A stretch of DNA of 55,735 bases from an uncultured Collinsella sp. (GCA_934654605.1 CAKUGH010000005.1:1-55735); one strand, 5' to 3'; positions 44,869 through 53,009 are shown, counted from the first letter of the stretch. The notes: generated by a model not told the origin, from the letters alone. A program made the numbers and translations.

Positions 44869-45768
44869 ATGTTTTGTGGTCACTGCGGATACAACAACCC
44901 CAATACCAGCAAGTTCTGCCTAAAGTGCGGCTCTGAGCTTGCCAAGTACATGCCCGGCGGCGCGGCTGCCGCGGCCACGCTTCGTACTCCTGCTCAACAG
45001 CAGCGCCCCGTGCAGACGCCCGGCGCACAGGCGAGCATGGGCGCGCAGCGTCCCGGCGCGGCCCCGATGCCGCAGACTGGTCGTCCCGGCGTGGCGCCCA
45101 TGGCGCAGCCCCAGATGCCCCAGGCCGGTCGTCCCGTTGCCGGTATGGCCCCTCAGCAGCCGGTGCAGCGTCCCGCCCGCGCTTCGCACAACCGTCCGTC
45201 CAATATCCCGGACGCCGGTCCTGCCGTGCGCCCCGGTTCTCATCCTGCTGCGGCGCCTACGGCCGCTCCTGCCGGCGTCAACGGTAACGTGGTAATTCCC
45301 CGTGGTCCCGTGGCTGGCAACAACCAGCCGGCTGCCGGCTACAACCAGCCCAACGCTGTCTATAACCGTCCCAGCGCGGGCGTGACGGTGCTCGACGATC
45401 TTATGGCGTCCTCGGACCATCCGTCGTCCTCCGAGCTGCCGCGCATCGCCTCCGACGTGCCCCGCTCCGCCTATGGCCCGCGTATAGCGCTTATTCGCGA
45501 GCGCGGAACCCGCTATGACATTACCGAGTTCCCCGCCACGGTAGGCAAGGGCTCGGCGGCAAATGTCCGCATCGAGGGCAACACAGCTATCTCGCGCGTG
45601 CACCTGCTGGTGCGCTACACGGGCCAGTGCTTTGCCGTGGAGGACAAGAACTCTACCAACGGCACGTGCATCAACGGCAACCGTCTGGAGCCCGGCGAGC
45701 TCGTCAAACTCAAGAACGGCGATAAACTCAAGATGGGCAATGAGGTCTTTACGGTCGAGATTCGTTAA
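44869..45768 (+). CDS. Zinc-ribbon plus FHA protein
   Basis: This 299-residue soluble protein joins an N-terminal zinc ribbon (Cys3, Cys6, Cys17, Cys20) to a C-terminal FHA domain (about 205-295) with TVGKGSAANV, SRVHLLV and the STNGT loop. The 170-residue middle is disordered and rich in Pro, Gln and Ala, and contains VTVLDDL, near the TTVL-type motifs of the cluster. The fusion links the two hallmark domains of the region in one chain, which supports a shared function. GGAAAGGA precedes the start, 27 bp after the propeller gene. Confidence 0.88.
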   Translation: MFCGHCGYNNPNTSKFCLKCGSELAKYMPGGAAAAATLRTPAQQQRPVQTPGAQASMGAQRPGAAPMPQTGRPGVAPMAQPQMPQAGRPVAGMAPQQPVQRPARASHNRPSNIPDAGPAVRPGSHPAAAPTAAPAGVNGNVVIPRGPVAGNNQPAAGYNQPNAVYNRPSAGVTVLDDLMASSDHPSSSELPRIASDVPRSAYGPRIALIRERGTRYDITEFPATVGKGSAANVRIEGNTAISRVHLLVRYTGQCFAVEDKNSTNGTCINGNRLEPGELVKLKNGDKLKMGNEVFTVEIR

Positions 45769-45805
45769 CAGATAACGGTCTGTACCAGGCAAAACGTTGT
45801 AGACG

Positions 45806-45838
45806 AGCGGCGGCAGGTAAAAAACTTGCCGCCGCTTT
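45806..45838 (+). terminator. Probable weak terminator after the zinc-ribbon FHA gene
   Basis: AGCGGCGGCA (45806-45815) pairs with TGCCGCCGCT (45827-45836); only three T follow. It is directly followed by the GTTGCGCAAC site. Confidence 0.55.
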
Positions 45839-45842
45839 CCAT

Positions 45843-45852
45843 GTTGCGCAAC
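45843..45852 (+). promoter_or_regulatory. GTTGCGCAAC palindrome, site 4
   Basis: Perfect copy followed by AACTTTCGAATTT, 96 bp before the zinc-ribbon membrane gene start at 45949. The extension AACTTT is the same as in sites 1 and 2. Confidence 0.72.
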
Positions 45853-45948
45853 AACTTTCGAATTTTTGGACGGATGATTCTAACTGTCAAAGGTGATCGA
45901 GCGGCCGCAGGATCGAGCCCGGCCGCTCCCTTAAGAAAGGGGAATGAT

Positions 45949-46851
45949 ATGTTCTGTCCTCATTGTGGAGCCCAGCAGCCCGATGGCGCCGTCTTCTGCG
46001 GCAACTGCGGTCAGTCCATGGTTGGTGCTTCTTCTACGCCCCAAGCGGCTCCTGCCCGCCAGGCTCCGGTTCAGCAGCAACCCTTTGCCGCGCCCGCGCC
46101 TGCACCCGCCGCGCATCATGGGTTTGGCAACTCCGGTTCCAACTTCCAGGGTACGCTGTCGGCGGCCACGGGCTTTGGCAAGCGCTCGCTCGCCATGCTG
46201 GGCGGTGCCGTGGCATCGTTCGTCTGCATGTTCCAGCCGTGGATCTCGCTGCCCTTTGCCGACAAGGGCCTCGACTATGCCCTGCAGCAATCTGCGAGCG
46301 GCTCGAGCACCGCTATGATCGAGCAGCAGCTGGGCGGCGCCTTCAAGGCGTTCATCAACACCTCGTTCGATATGCCGCACGTCTTTAGCCTTTCCGGTAG
46401 CCTGCGCGGTATCGCATCGGCGGCCAACACCTATATTACGCAGATGTCGAGCTATACGGACCTTCCGGCCCTGCAGCAGGCTCAGAGCGCTGTGGGTTCC
46501 ATTAACCTGGCGGCCAACATCCTCACCATCTTTTTTGTGCTGTGGATTGCCTGCCTGGTTGCGTTGATCGCCGGCGTCGTCCTCAAGTTTGTCAAGAAGA
46601 ACGACGTTGTGCTGGTCGCCGCTTTTGGTGCCACCGCCGCCATCTCGCTGATTTGCGTGATCGCGTCCTTTGTCGTCAACGGTCAGGTCGAGAGCAACCT
46701 GGTTTCGGCCTTCACCTCTATGGGCAGTAGCAGTACGGCCGGAATCATCGCGTCCATCAAGCCGTTTATCCAGCCTGCGTTTGGTGCCATCCTCACGCTC
46801 ATCTTCTCGGCTGCCGGCCTGGTGTGCTCCTTTGTCCTTAAGGAGAACTAA
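45949..46851 (+). CDS. N-terminal zinc-ribbon, four-span membrane protein
   Basis: This 300-residue protein has MFCPHCG...FCGNCG (Cys3, Cys6, Cys17, Cys20), a linker, and four predicted spans (about 82-105, 190-215, 222-245, 268-292). A loop of roughly 80 residues follows the first span. The order and spacing match the protein at 30740, so they look like paralogues with diverged loops. GAAAGGGG precedes the start. It has its own palindrome and terminator and so is a single-gene unit. Function unknown; possibly a kinase partner or envelope sensor. Confidence 0.8.
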   Translation: MFCPHCGAQQPDGAVFCGNCGQSMVGASSTPQAAPARQAPVQQQPFAAPAPAPAAHHGFGNSGSNFQGTLSAATGFGKRSLAMLGGAVASFVCMFQPWISLPFADKGLDYALQQSASGSSTAMIEQQLGGAFKAFINTSFDMPHVFSLSGSLRGIASAANTYITQMSSYTDLPALQQAQSAVGSINLAANILTIFFVLWIACLVALIAGVVLKFVKKNDVVLVAAFGATAAISLICVIASFVVNGQVESNLVSAFTSMGSSSTAGIIASIKPFIQPAFGAILTLIFSAAGLVCSFVLKEN

Positions 46852-46907
46852 TAACGACGATATACCTGGTAGCGGGCTAGACTCGGCCCCGCTCGGGAAT
46901 CTATCGT

Positions 46908-46936
46908 GGCCCTGCGGATTTTCCGCGGGGCCTTTT
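46908..46936 (+). terminator. Terminator after the four-span zinc-ribbon protein
   Basis: A 10-bp stem with one wobble (46908-46917 with 46923-46932), 5-nt loop and four T. Confidence 0.85.
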
Positions 46937-46953
46937 GCTATGGGCTGTCAATT

Positions 46954-46963
46954 GTTGCGCAAC
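46954..46963 (+). promoter_or_regulatory. GTTGCGCAAC palindrome, site 5
   Basis: Perfect copy followed by GTCGTTG, 59 bp before the start at 47023. A TTACACT follows at 46983 and might serve as a -10. Confidence 0.7.
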
Positions 46964-47022
46964 GTCGTTGTCGGGGCGCGGGTTACACTCTGGTTAGAGG
47001 ATTTGTAGTAAGGGAGAACCTT

Positions 47023-48252
47023 ATGTTTTGCACGAAATGTGGCTCGTACGTACCCGATGGCCAGCACTTCTGCACCAGCTGCGGTGCCCCTATGGAGGAG
47101 TTTGGGCCGACCGGTGCCGCCCCGGCGCAACCGACGTATCAGCAGCCTGGCCAGGCGCAGCAAGGCTATCAGCAGCAGACGTATCAGCAGTCGGCTGATG
47201 TGCCGGGCGCCAGCGACTTGCCGCCCTATATGCCGCCGGTCGACGTGCCGGGTGTCTACGACATGGGGATGGGCGTGCCTGGCCCGCAGCGCCCCAAGAA
47301 GAACGGCAAGAAGGCCGCGCTGATCACGATCGGCGTGCTGGCGGCCATCCTTGCGGGCGGCGGCGCCGGCTACTACTTTGGCGTGTATCGTCCACAGCAG
47401 GCCGAGGTCGAGCGCATCGAAAAGAAGAAGGAAGAAGAGGCCGTCAAGCACTCCAAGCACCCGGTGCGCATCACGGCGACCGGCATGCAGTGGGATACCG
47501 ATACCGGCGCCACCAAGCTGCCGGTGCACGTGACGGGAACCGACGTTGACGGCAAGGACGTGGATACGGTCTTTTACGTTGATAGCGACGGCAACGGCAT
47601 CAAGCTTATGCAGGGCAACTACAGCCTTCAGGTTGCCGCGTCGCCCTTGGGTGCCGATGGCGAGATTTGGGACGTACCCAACATTTCGGTGAGCATTAAG
47701 CTGGGCGACGCACTCAAGAAGGGCGAGAAGCTCGACCTGCGCGAGAATGCCAAGTTTGAGCTCGGCGACCCAATCAATGCCGTGGACGTTGAGGCTGGCG
47801 AGATCACTATGGCGCAGAATTACGCGCGCCAGGGCGGATGTGACGACAAGGACGAGGCCGATCGTCTGGCGGGTCTGGCTTCTTCGGCGCGTAACGGCGC
47901 GGTCGCGAGCTATAACGCGGCCGTCTCGGAGGCGAGCCGCAAGAGCCGCACCTACGACGGCGACATGTTTACGTTCGAGGTTCCCGAGGACTGGGGGAGC
48001 GACTGGGATGTACAGACCTCGCAGGGCACGTACAGTGGCGTCAAGAACGGTTTGTGGGTCGATTACAAGATTGTCCACGATGGCTACACGGTGGGAACGC
48101 TGATGATCTCCAACCACTTTAACTCGGGGTTTAACACGATCGGAAAAACCGGCAACGTAGGTAAATCGACCGACCTGTGGCTCGGGTCGTACGACTCGCT
48201 TTCGGGCGATTCGGATTGGGAATATATCGTCGATTCGGTCTATATTAAGTAG
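47023..48252 (+). CDS. Zinc-ribbon, single-span protein with outer C-terminal domain
   Basis: This 409-residue protein has MFCTKCG...FCTSCG (Cys3, Cys6, Cys17, Cys20), a Gln/Pro/Tyr-rich linker, one span near 97-118 (ALITIGVLAAILAGGGAGYYFGV), and an outer region of about 290 residues. The latter includes a beta-rich part (VRITATGMQWDTDTGATKLPVHVTGTDVDGK) and a C-terminal part with FTFEVPEDWGSDWDV, similar in style to lipoprotein-like domains of unknown function. AAGGGAG precedes the start. The convergent gene ends just beyond the shared terminator. Confidence 0.78.
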   Translation: MFCTKCGSYVPDGQHFCTSCGAPMEEFGPTGAAPAQPTYQQPGQAQQGYQQQTYQQSADVPGASDLPPYMPPVDVPGVYDMGMGVPGPQRPKKNGKKAALITIGVLAAILAGGGAGYYFGVYRPQQAEVERIEKKKEEEAVKHSKHPVRITATGMQWDTDTGATKLPVHVTGTDVDGKDVDTVFYVDSDGNGIKLMQGNYSLQVAASPLGADGEIWDVPNISVSIKLGDALKKGEKLDLRENAKFELGDPINAVDVEAGEITMAQNYARQGGCDDKDEADRLAGLASSARNGAVASYNAAVSEASRKSRTYDGDMFTFEVPEDWGSDWDVQTSQGTYSGVKNGLWVDYKIVHDGYTVGTLMISNHFNSGFNTIGKTGNVGKSTDLWLGSYDSLSGDSDWEYIVDSVYIK

Positions 48253-48279
48253 TTTTGTTCAGTAACTCTGCTTACAAGA

Positions 48280-48316
48280 AAGCGCCCGTTTCCCTGGAGG
48301 AAATGGGCGCTTCTTT
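48280..48316. terminator. Bidirectional terminator between convergent genes
   Basis: Fourteen-nt arms (48280-48293 and 48299-48312) pair with one wobble around a 5-nt loop; AA and TT flank the stem so it can serve both strands. Confidence 0.85.
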
Positions 48317-48342
48317 GTGCGCTGAGGATGTGGCGCTCGGCG

Positions 48343-50727
48343 TTACTCTTCGACGTCGGTGAACTCGGTGGGCGGAACGGAGTCCGTGGAGTCGTCGTAG
48401 TCGTCGGAATCGTCGTAGCTGTCGTCGTAGTCCGAGTCGTAGCTCTCATCGTCGGAGTCGTCGTTGCTGCTCGACTTGCTGGAGCTGCTCGACTTACTCG
48501 ACTTTTTGCTGGAGCTCGACTTGCTGCTCGAAGAGTCACTCGACTTGCTGTCGCTCGTGTCGGTACCGCTGATCTTGGTGGTGAGCGCCATCAGGGTCTG
48601 CTCGACGGTATCGACCGTGTTGTTGAGGTTGAGCTTGGAGGTGTCGATGGCGCCCTCGGGGGCAGAGGCGTCCTGGTCCTCCAGGTTGTCGCTGTAGCCC
48701 TTGATGAGGAAGGCGCTCTGGTAGTTGAAGTCGTCGCCGTGAAGCTCGCCCTCGGCAGCCTTAAACTCGGTGCCGTCGTACGTGAAGTACTTGTACTCGG
48801 CGTCGCTGTCGACGAGCACCGCCGTGTCATCGGACATGAGCTGGGTCAGATAGACGTGATTGCTCGAGTCGCCGATAATGGTCTTAAAGGTCACAAAGAC
48901 GTAGCCGCCGTTGGAGGCCTCCGGGGAACCGCTGTAGAGATTGACGACCTTCTTGCCGTTGTAGCCCCATACATCGAGGACGTAATCGCCGTTCGAAAGG
49001 CGCGTCTTCTTGTTGAAGGACTTTGCTTTGGTCTTGGAGTGGACGGTTACGAGTTCCTCGAGTCCGTCGCCGTTAAAGTCGACGAGCTGGGCAAACTGAA
49101 CGCCGCTGATCTGGTAGTCGCTCGAGCCGGTCGAGGCAAGCTCGGGCTCGCCGTACTTCTTGATCAGGCTGTTGAGCTTGCTCTTGTAGGCGGTGCAGGC
49201 GGCCTTGTAGGTCGCGTCATCAATCGTGGCGGGCGCGGTGGTGTTCGTGGTGCCCTTGGACGTGTCGGTCTTTTTGTCGGACTTGCTGGGCTTGGAGCTG
49301 CTTGTGCTGTCGCTCGACGTGCTCGAATCGTCGTCGGTTGTGGCGTCGTCGCTGCTCGTGGAGTCGTCGCTGGCATCGTCCTTGGAGGTCGTGCTCGAGG
49401 AATCGTTGTTGTCCGCGCTGGTGGACGCGTCGTCATCCTTCTTGGGGGTGTTGACGGTCACGCTCTCGGCAGGCTTCTCGGCGCTGGCGTCGTCCTTCTT
49501 GACCACGGTGGTGTTGAAGTTTTGGACCGTATTGCCCTTGGTGTCCTCGATCTTGCAGCTGTAGTCGCCGGGCTTGACCTTGCCAAAGTCGCCAATCGTA
49601 AAGCCGTCGTCGCCCTTGACCTTGATCTTGTAGCTCTTGCCGCCGTTCTTAGGCGTAAGGGTCGCGGTGTAGCTGTGGATCACGCGGTCCTTCTTTTTGG
49701 GCAGGACCTTGGTGTCGACCGTGCACACGACGGCGTCCTGGCTGCCCGAGGTGATCTCGACAGCGTTGGCGTTGGGCGTGAGCAGCAGGATGGCTGCCAC
49801 GGCGGCGCCGGCGGCGACCAGGCCGAGGCCCGCGAAGACCGGCCAGCGGCGCTTCTTTTGCTGCGGCCGCTGGGGTATGGGCATTTGCGGTTGGGGCTGG
49901 GGCCGCGGGATGGGCGCTGCCTGCATGGTGGTGTCGGTCATCTGCTGCTGAGGCAGGTCGACGACGGTGGCACCGGCTGTGGGGTGAGCCACGCCGAGCG
50001 ACTCCATGGCCTCGGCGGTTGCCTGGGCGTCTTCGTCGAACTCGGCGATGGTGGTGGGGTCGTCGTTGACGTTGACGAGTGTGGTGGGGTCGTCGGCGAC
50101 GGCGGCAGGCATGGCCGCATCGTCACCGGGGAAGGCAACGGCTACGGCTGCGTTGTCGTCGGTCTCGAAGATCTCCTCGGCCTCGGCGGCGTCAACGGGC
50201 GCGGCGTCGTCGATGACGACGGGCTCGGCGGCCGGCTCGGGGTCGGCCGCGGGCTCAACGGCGTCCAACGTGACGACCGTTTCGCCGAGGTCGGTCTGGT
50301 TCGCTTGTGGTTCGGCGGTGTCTGCTGGGGCGTCCGACTCCGGGTCTGCGGCGTCGAGCGTGACGACGGTCTCGCCCGGGTCGATGGGTGCCGGGGCAGA
50401 TGCTTCGGCTTCGACATTAGCCGAGGGCTCGACGGCATCCAGGGTCACCACAGTCTCGCCGGGATCTGCATCAACGGCGTCGAGGGTGACGACGGTCTCG
50501 CCGGGGTCAGTGACGGTCTCGGGCGCAAGTGTGGGCTCGGCGGCAGGTACGTTTTCGGACGTCGGCTCAACGGCATCGAGCGTGACGACGGTCTCGCCTG
50601 GGTCAACGACAGGCGCCTCGGCGGGCGCCGGAGCCTGGACCGCTGCCTTGGGCGCTACGGGCGCTCCGCAGCCGGTGCAAAAGCGGGCGTCGTCGGGCAA
50701 CTTCGTTCCGCATTGCGTGCAAAACAT
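48343..50727 (-). CDS. Zinc-ribbon membrane protein with repeated ETVVTLDA motifs
   Basis: This 794-residue protein starts with a zinc ribbon (Cys3, Cys6, Cys17, Cys20). An acidic cytoplasmic segment (about 35-290) follows, holding five copies of GETVVTLDA and also DDPTTLVNV and DDPTTIAEF. A span near 292-315 leads to an outer region with a strand-rich domain, a Ser/Thr/Asp linker, a folded domain (about 550-720, FAQLVDFNGDGLEELVTVHS, a calcium-loop-like DFNGDGLEE), and a Ser/Lys then Asp/Tyr low-complexity tail. The cytoplasmic threonine motifs are plausible kinase targets. The start follows AGAAGGGAG, with palindrome site 6 upstream. Confidence 0.82.
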   Translation of the reverse strand: MFCTQCGTKLPDDARFCTGCGAPVAPKAAVQAPAPAEAPVVDPGETVVTLDAVEPTSENVPAAEPTLAPETVTDPGETVVTLDAVDADPGETVVTLDAVEPSANVEAEASAPAPIDPGETVVTLDAADPESDAPADTAEPQANQTDLGETVVTLDAVEPAADPEPAAEPVVIDDAAPVDAAEAEEIFETDDNAAVAVAFPGDDAAMPAAVADDPTTLVNVNDDPTTIAEFDEDAQATAEAMESLGVAHPTAGATVVDLPQQQMTDTTMQAAPIPRPQPQPQMPIPQRPQQKKRRWPVFAGLGLVAAGAAVAAILLLTPNANAVEITSGSQDAVVCTVDTKVLPKKKDRVIHSYTATLTPKNGGKSYKIKVKGDDGFTIGDFGKVKPGDYSCKIEDTKGNTVQNFNTTVVKKDDASAEKPAESVTVNTPKKDDDASTSADNNDSSSTTSKDDASDDSTSSDDATTDDDSSTSSDSTSSSKPSKSDKKTDTSKGTTNTTAPATIDDATYKAACTAYKSKLNSLIKKYGEPELASTGSSDYQISGVQFAQLVDFNGDGLEELVTVHSKTKAKSFNKKTRLSNGDYVLDVWGYNGKKVVNLYSGSPEASNGGYVFVTFKTIIGDSSNHVYLTQLMSDDTAVLVDSDAEYKYFTYDGTEFKAAEGELHGDDFNYQSAFLIKGYSDNLEDQDASAPEGAIDTSKLNLNNTVDTVEQTLMALTTKISGTDTSDSKSSDSSSSKSSSSKKSSKSSSSSKSSSNDDSDDESYDSDYDDSYDDSDDYDDSTDSVPPTEFTDVEE

Positions 50728-50796
50728 AAGGTGAGCTCCCTTCTTTTGATGGTTCTTGCGTTCGAATCTATGGTACCTGCGGTATCGGGCATAGTT

Positions 50797-50806
50797 GTTG
50801 CGCAAC
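50797..50806 (-). promoter_or_regulatory. GTTGCGCAAC palindrome, site 6
   Basis: Perfect copy 69 bp upstream of the minus-strand start at 50727. Read on the minus strand it continues AACTAT, like sites 1, 2 and 4. Confidence 0.72.
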
Positions 50807-50860
50807 ACTGCGAAAAACCCTGCAACGGTGCCAATAGTGATGTTCATGTGTACAGACTTT

Positions 50861-51158
50861 GTCTCGATCTGTAACACCTGGGCGGGATTTCAGCCTCTAC
50901 CTGTTACAGATCAAGATTGTTGTTCGGCAAGCAACTCAAACATCTCAATCTGTAACAGTAAGGACCCGTTTTGCTCCGTAGCCGTTACAGATCGAGATAT
51001 TGTCCGACGGAGATTCTTCAGTCTAAATCTGTAACATCTAGACGAGAAATTGACCTCTACGTGTTACAGATCAAGATGTTTGTTCTTGGGGTTGATGGTT
51101 TGTCTTGATCTGTAACAACTGGACCTGATTTTGCCCCGTAGACGTTACAGATCGAGAC
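50861..51158. repeat. Array of four 57-bp hairpin elements
   Basis: Elements at 50861-50917, 50942-50998, 51021-51077 and 51102-51158; starts 81, 79 and 81 bp apart. Several arms carry changes (TCAAGAT ends, CGTTACA). With palindromes on each side it accounts for the 584-bp divergent gap. The linker 50999-51020 and the centres of copies 2 and 4 resemble those in the array at 52723-52939. Confidence 0.9.
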
Positions 51159-51199
51159 AAAACCTGCTGCTGACGGTTGGAAATCCGCTACTCAACAAT

Positions 51200-51209
51200 G
51201 TTGCGCAAC
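51200..51209 (+). promoter_or_regulatory. GTTGCGCAAC palindrome, site 7
   Basis: Perfect copy followed by GTCTTGG, 102 bp before the start at 51312. The right extension GTCTTG resembles that at site 5. Confidence 0.7.
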
Positions 51210-51311
51210 GTCTTGGACAAAACCTCTCATATGCTTGCGCCAAGAAGAAGTTGAAGAGTTTGCCAGCGCTTTTGTTTGCGCGGCGGCTCTGCATTGTTGA
51301 GGGGAGATGCC

Positions 51312-52670
51312 ATGAGGTGTCCTAGCTGTGGAAGCGAGCTTGTGTCTGGCGCGACGTTTTGTCCCATTTGCGGCGTCCAGGTCATGGATCAGGGTTTTGA
51401 CGAGCCGATGGCGAATACTGCCGATTATGCTCAGCAGTATTGGGACCAGTCGCAGGCTCAGCCGGAACAGCGGTACTGGGCTCAACCTCAGCAGTTCCAG
51501 TCGGACTCCGCTCCGGCCCCCATGCCGATGGCTCCTGCTAAGAAGCCCCGTCGAGGCAAGAGGGTCGTTGTAGGCTTGGCCATCGCCGTTGCCGTTATTG
51601 CCGTGGGTGTCGGCGGCTTTGCGGGATTCTCGTTTTGGCAGAAGGCTCAGCACCAAAAGATGGTCGATCAGGTGACGGCGGCTGTCGAAAAGACAGTGGG
51701 GGAGCAGTACGGCGAGAGCTTTGACGGCTTTGTCTCTAACGACTACGTCAATCCTTCGACGTACAAGGTCAAGTCCGTCAAGGTGAATAATGTGACGGAG
51801 AACAATGGGCTGGTGAGCGGCTCGGCTGAGGCCGTCACGGCGAATCGCAGCTTCCGCTCGACGATGGACTTTACGTTTACCGGCGTCAAGGGCTCGGGCG
51901 ACACAGTTTCGAACGTGACGCTGAAACTCAGCGATAAATCGACCGAGCCCAAGAGGGGCATCGATTTTGACGAGGAAAACGGGCTGACGGATTTGGATCC
52001 CGAACTCGATGGCTCGTCGTGCACGGTTAAGCAGGAGATCCCCGGCGGTGCGCCTTGGTACTACGACCCGTCCTACCATCAGGAGTACTCGTACTATTTC
52101 GAAGATGACGAAGGATGGTCCCTCTCGGATTCCGGTCGTTACGACGATGACGGCGATTCCGACCCCATGCTCGATATCTCGGGTACCTATGAGGATTCCG
52201 GTGGCGCCGACACGCCCGACATCTACCTTAAGATTTCGAACTATGACGAGGACGAGGGGACAATTTCCGTTGAGCTGTCGACGGACTATTCGCTTTCGAG
52301 GAAGAAGCTGAGCGGTCGCATGCTCTTTAGAAAAGACGATATTGAGCTCGAGGACATCGACGACAGTGGCTATAAGGGATTTAGGATTGGCGGAGGCGGC
52401 GGCCTGGTAACCAGCTGCGAAGAAATTACCGGTGCAGAGTCGGGCGACGCGGCTCTGGTGTTCGTGCTGAACCCTTCGTCGCCTGGCGGGATTAATGTGT
52501 ATAGGGGTGACGACCAGGGTCTTTCGGTACAGACGGGCTACGGCAAAGCGGGGCGCTACACCCTTCCTGTTATGACTGGAGTTACGGGCGGCATGATGAG
52601 CGGGCTTTCGGAGTTTAGTGCGTGGTCGTTCGAGAACAACACGCCCACGCCGCAGTTCGTGAAGGAATAG
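51312..52670 (+). CDS. Zinc-ribbon, single-span membrane protein with acidic outer domain
   Basis: This 452-residue protein has MRCPSCG...FCPICG (Cys3, Cys6, Cys17, Cys20), a Gln/Pro linker, one span near 85-108, and an acidic outer region. The outer part starts with a helical stretch resembling a stalk (QKMVDQVTAAVEKTVGEQYGESFDGFV), then strand-rich sequence rich in Asp, Tyr and Ser (EYSYYFEDDEGWSLSDSGRYDDDGDSD). No family is recognised. GAGGGGAG precedes the start at 51312; a longer frame upstream has no ribosome site. Hairpin arrays lie on both sides of the gene. Confidence 0.78.
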   Translation: MRCPSCGSELVSGATFCPICGVQVMDQGFDEPMANTADYAQQYWDQSQAQPEQRYWAQPQQFQSDSAPAPMPMAPAKKPRRGKRVVVGLAIAVAVIAVGVGGFAGFSFWQKAQHQKMVDQVTAAVEKTVGEQYGESFDGFVSNDYVNPSTYKVKSVKVNNVTENNGLVSGSAEAVTANRSFRSTMDFTFTGVKGSGDTVSNVTLKLSDKSTEPKRGIDFDEENGLTDLDPELDGSSCTVKQEIPGGAPWYYDPSYHQEYSYYFEDDEGWSLSDSGRYDDDGDSDPMLDISGTYEDSGGADTPDIYLKISNYDEDEGTISVELSTDYSLSRKKLSGRMLFRKDDIELEDIDDSGYKGFRIGGGGGLVTSCEEITGAESGDAALVFVLNPSSPGGINVYRGDDQGLSVQTGYGKAGRYTLPVMTGVTGGMMSGLSEFSAWSFENNTPTPQFVKE

Positions 52671-52722
52671 GGGGTCGGTGCCGTTGTCGGCGTTGGAGCC
52701 AGTGCCGCCCCGCCGGTCAATA

Positions 52723-52939
52723 ATCTCAATCTGTAACATTTACAGTTCAATTTGCTCGATAACTGTTACAGATTGAGATGTTGTGTCCTGGGATAGCGGT
52801 TTGTCTCGATCTGTAACAGTAAGGACCGATTTTGCCGAGTAACTGTTACAGATTGAGACATTGTCTGACGGGGGATTCTTCTGTCTCGATCTGTAACAGT
52901 AACGACCGGTTTTGCCCCGTAGTTGTTACAGATTGAGAT
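52723..52939. repeat. Array of three 57-bp hairpin elements
   Basis: Elements at 52723-52779, 52803-52859 and 52883-52939, starts exactly 80 bp apart. Centres of copies 2 and 3 (GACCGATTTTGCC, GACCGGTTTTGCC) and the linker between them are similar to those of the array at 50861-51158, which indicates copying between arrays. Confidence 0.92.
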
Positions 52940-53009
52940 GTTGTCCGGCGGAGGGGCCTCCGTGCGCTCCCGTCATCTGTGGTTTACGTGGGGGCATGCG
53001 ATGCGCGGG

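Noticed and set aside
48328..50874. An 848-codon plus-strand frame opposite the zinc-ribbon protein
   Set aside because: Val/Gly/Leu-rich antisense of the acidic Ser/Thr-rich minus-strand protein; no plausible fold.
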